Shown here: in pieces, positions 63,874-64,000 of the stretch | Layout of the letters: every line of letters begins with the position of its first letter | Numbering within the stretch: position 1 is the stretch's first letter | Assembly: GCF_030605225.1 (NCBI RefSeq) | Contig: NZ_JAUWAV010000018.1 | Span: forward strand, 1-64,000 | Source: Geoalkalibacter sp. | GTDB lineage: Bacteria > Desulfobacterota > Desulfuromonadia > Desulfuromonadales > Geoalkalibacteraceae | Length of the DNA: 64,000 bases | Direction of reading: 5' to 3' | Made by a program: the position numbers and the translations under genes | Notes under the pieces: generated by a model | What the model was told of the DNA's origin: nothing | The model's database searches: none | Seen by the model: only the letters and a program-made list of their open reading frames with translations

Positions 63874-64000
63874 TGCCTGGCGCGCCCTCTTTCCCCTTAC
63901 CCGCAGCCAAGTTTTTCTCAACAACGCCGCCATGGCGCCCCCGTCCCGGCGCGTGGTGGAGGCCATGCACGCCTTCATGAGCGAATGCGCCGAACAGGGC
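63863..64000 (+). CDS. Class V aminotransferase, N-terminal part (runs off the window)
   Basis: The first 46 codons of a protein that starts MTTDAWRALFPLTRSQVFLNNAAMAPPSRRV. The FLNNAAMAP segment is typical of the N-terminal substrate loop of cysteine-desulfurase-like class V enzymes. The lysine that binds pyridoxal phosphate lies beyond the edge, so the exact activity is open. Confidence 0.75.
   Translation, partial: MTTDAWRALFPLTRSQVFLNNAAMAPPSRRVVEAMHAFMSECAEQG

Overview
The window is dense, GC-rich bacterial DNA with short intergenic gaps. Gene content points to an anaerobic, metal-respiring member of the Desulfuromonadia (Geobacter / Desulfuromonas / Geoalkalibacter relatives). The clues are a mycofactocin cluster joined to ETF/FixCX electron-transfer genes, a tungsten-type aldehyde:ferredoxin oxidoreductase, a pentaheme lipoprotein cytochrome c, an ActP-like symporter with its small partner, and many two-component and toxin-antitoxin genes. 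The organism assignment is inferred from gene families, not from a database match. No rRNA, tRNA, CRISPR array, insertion sequence or prophage was seen.

Layout. 1-8.7 kb (+): the end of an iron-dependent alcohol dehydrogenase, a MoxR/VWA chaperone pair, a radical SAM protein, glycerol dehydrogenase, a PAS histidine kinase and small stress or envelope proteins. 8.7-23.1 kb: VapBC, Tex, HipBA, an ArsB/ACR3-like transporter, a histidine kinase/HD-GYP pair, DUF4112, a HEPN/MNT pair, a CPA2 antiporter carrying a PTS EIIA-like tail, and a Nudix hydrolase. 23.1-36.4 kb (+): the central locus, described below. 36.4-50.3 kb: HigBA, CvfB, a DUF2868/DUF3482 membrane GTPase pair, a beta-barrel protein, a GH13 amylase, a receiver protein, an FbpABC iron transporter and the pentaheme cytochrome. 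50.4-64 kb: symporter with accessory peptide and LysR regulator, Asd, an orphan AbrB protein, an ABC-F ATPase, a DEAD-box helicase with an attenuator-like leader, CarB, YceH, an FKBP isomerase, PpnP and the start of a class V aminotransferase.

Central locus. A sigma54-type promoter (GG-N10-GC) and an upstream 19-bp palindrome precede a 35-codon mycofactocin precursor gene, mftA. It is followed by mftB, mftC, an OYE-family oxidoreductase, ETF alpha, a FixC-like ETF:quinone oxidoreductase, a FixX ferredoxin, ETF beta and the glycosyltransferase mftF. Immediately after mftF lies a leader that strongly resembles the Moco/Tuco RNA motif, then an aldehyde:ferredoxin oxidoreductase, a MoaD-like carrier, a ThiF/HesA adenylyltransferase and a TupBC tungstate importer without an adjacent tupA. 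The likely logic (inference) is that an alcohol is oxidised by a mycofactocin-dependent dehydrogenase, electrons pass through the OYE/ETF/FixCX chain to the quinone pool, and the resulting aldehyde is oxidised by the tungsten enzyme, whose synthesis is tied to pterin-cofactor supply.

Regulation visible elsewhere includes three HipB-type operators spaced exactly 50 bp apart, a 12-bp inverted repeat around the vapBC promoter, a probably leaderless higB, a 54-bp promoter-bearing repeat in front of both the antiporter gene and the HEPN/MNT pair, and several strong bidirectional terminators.
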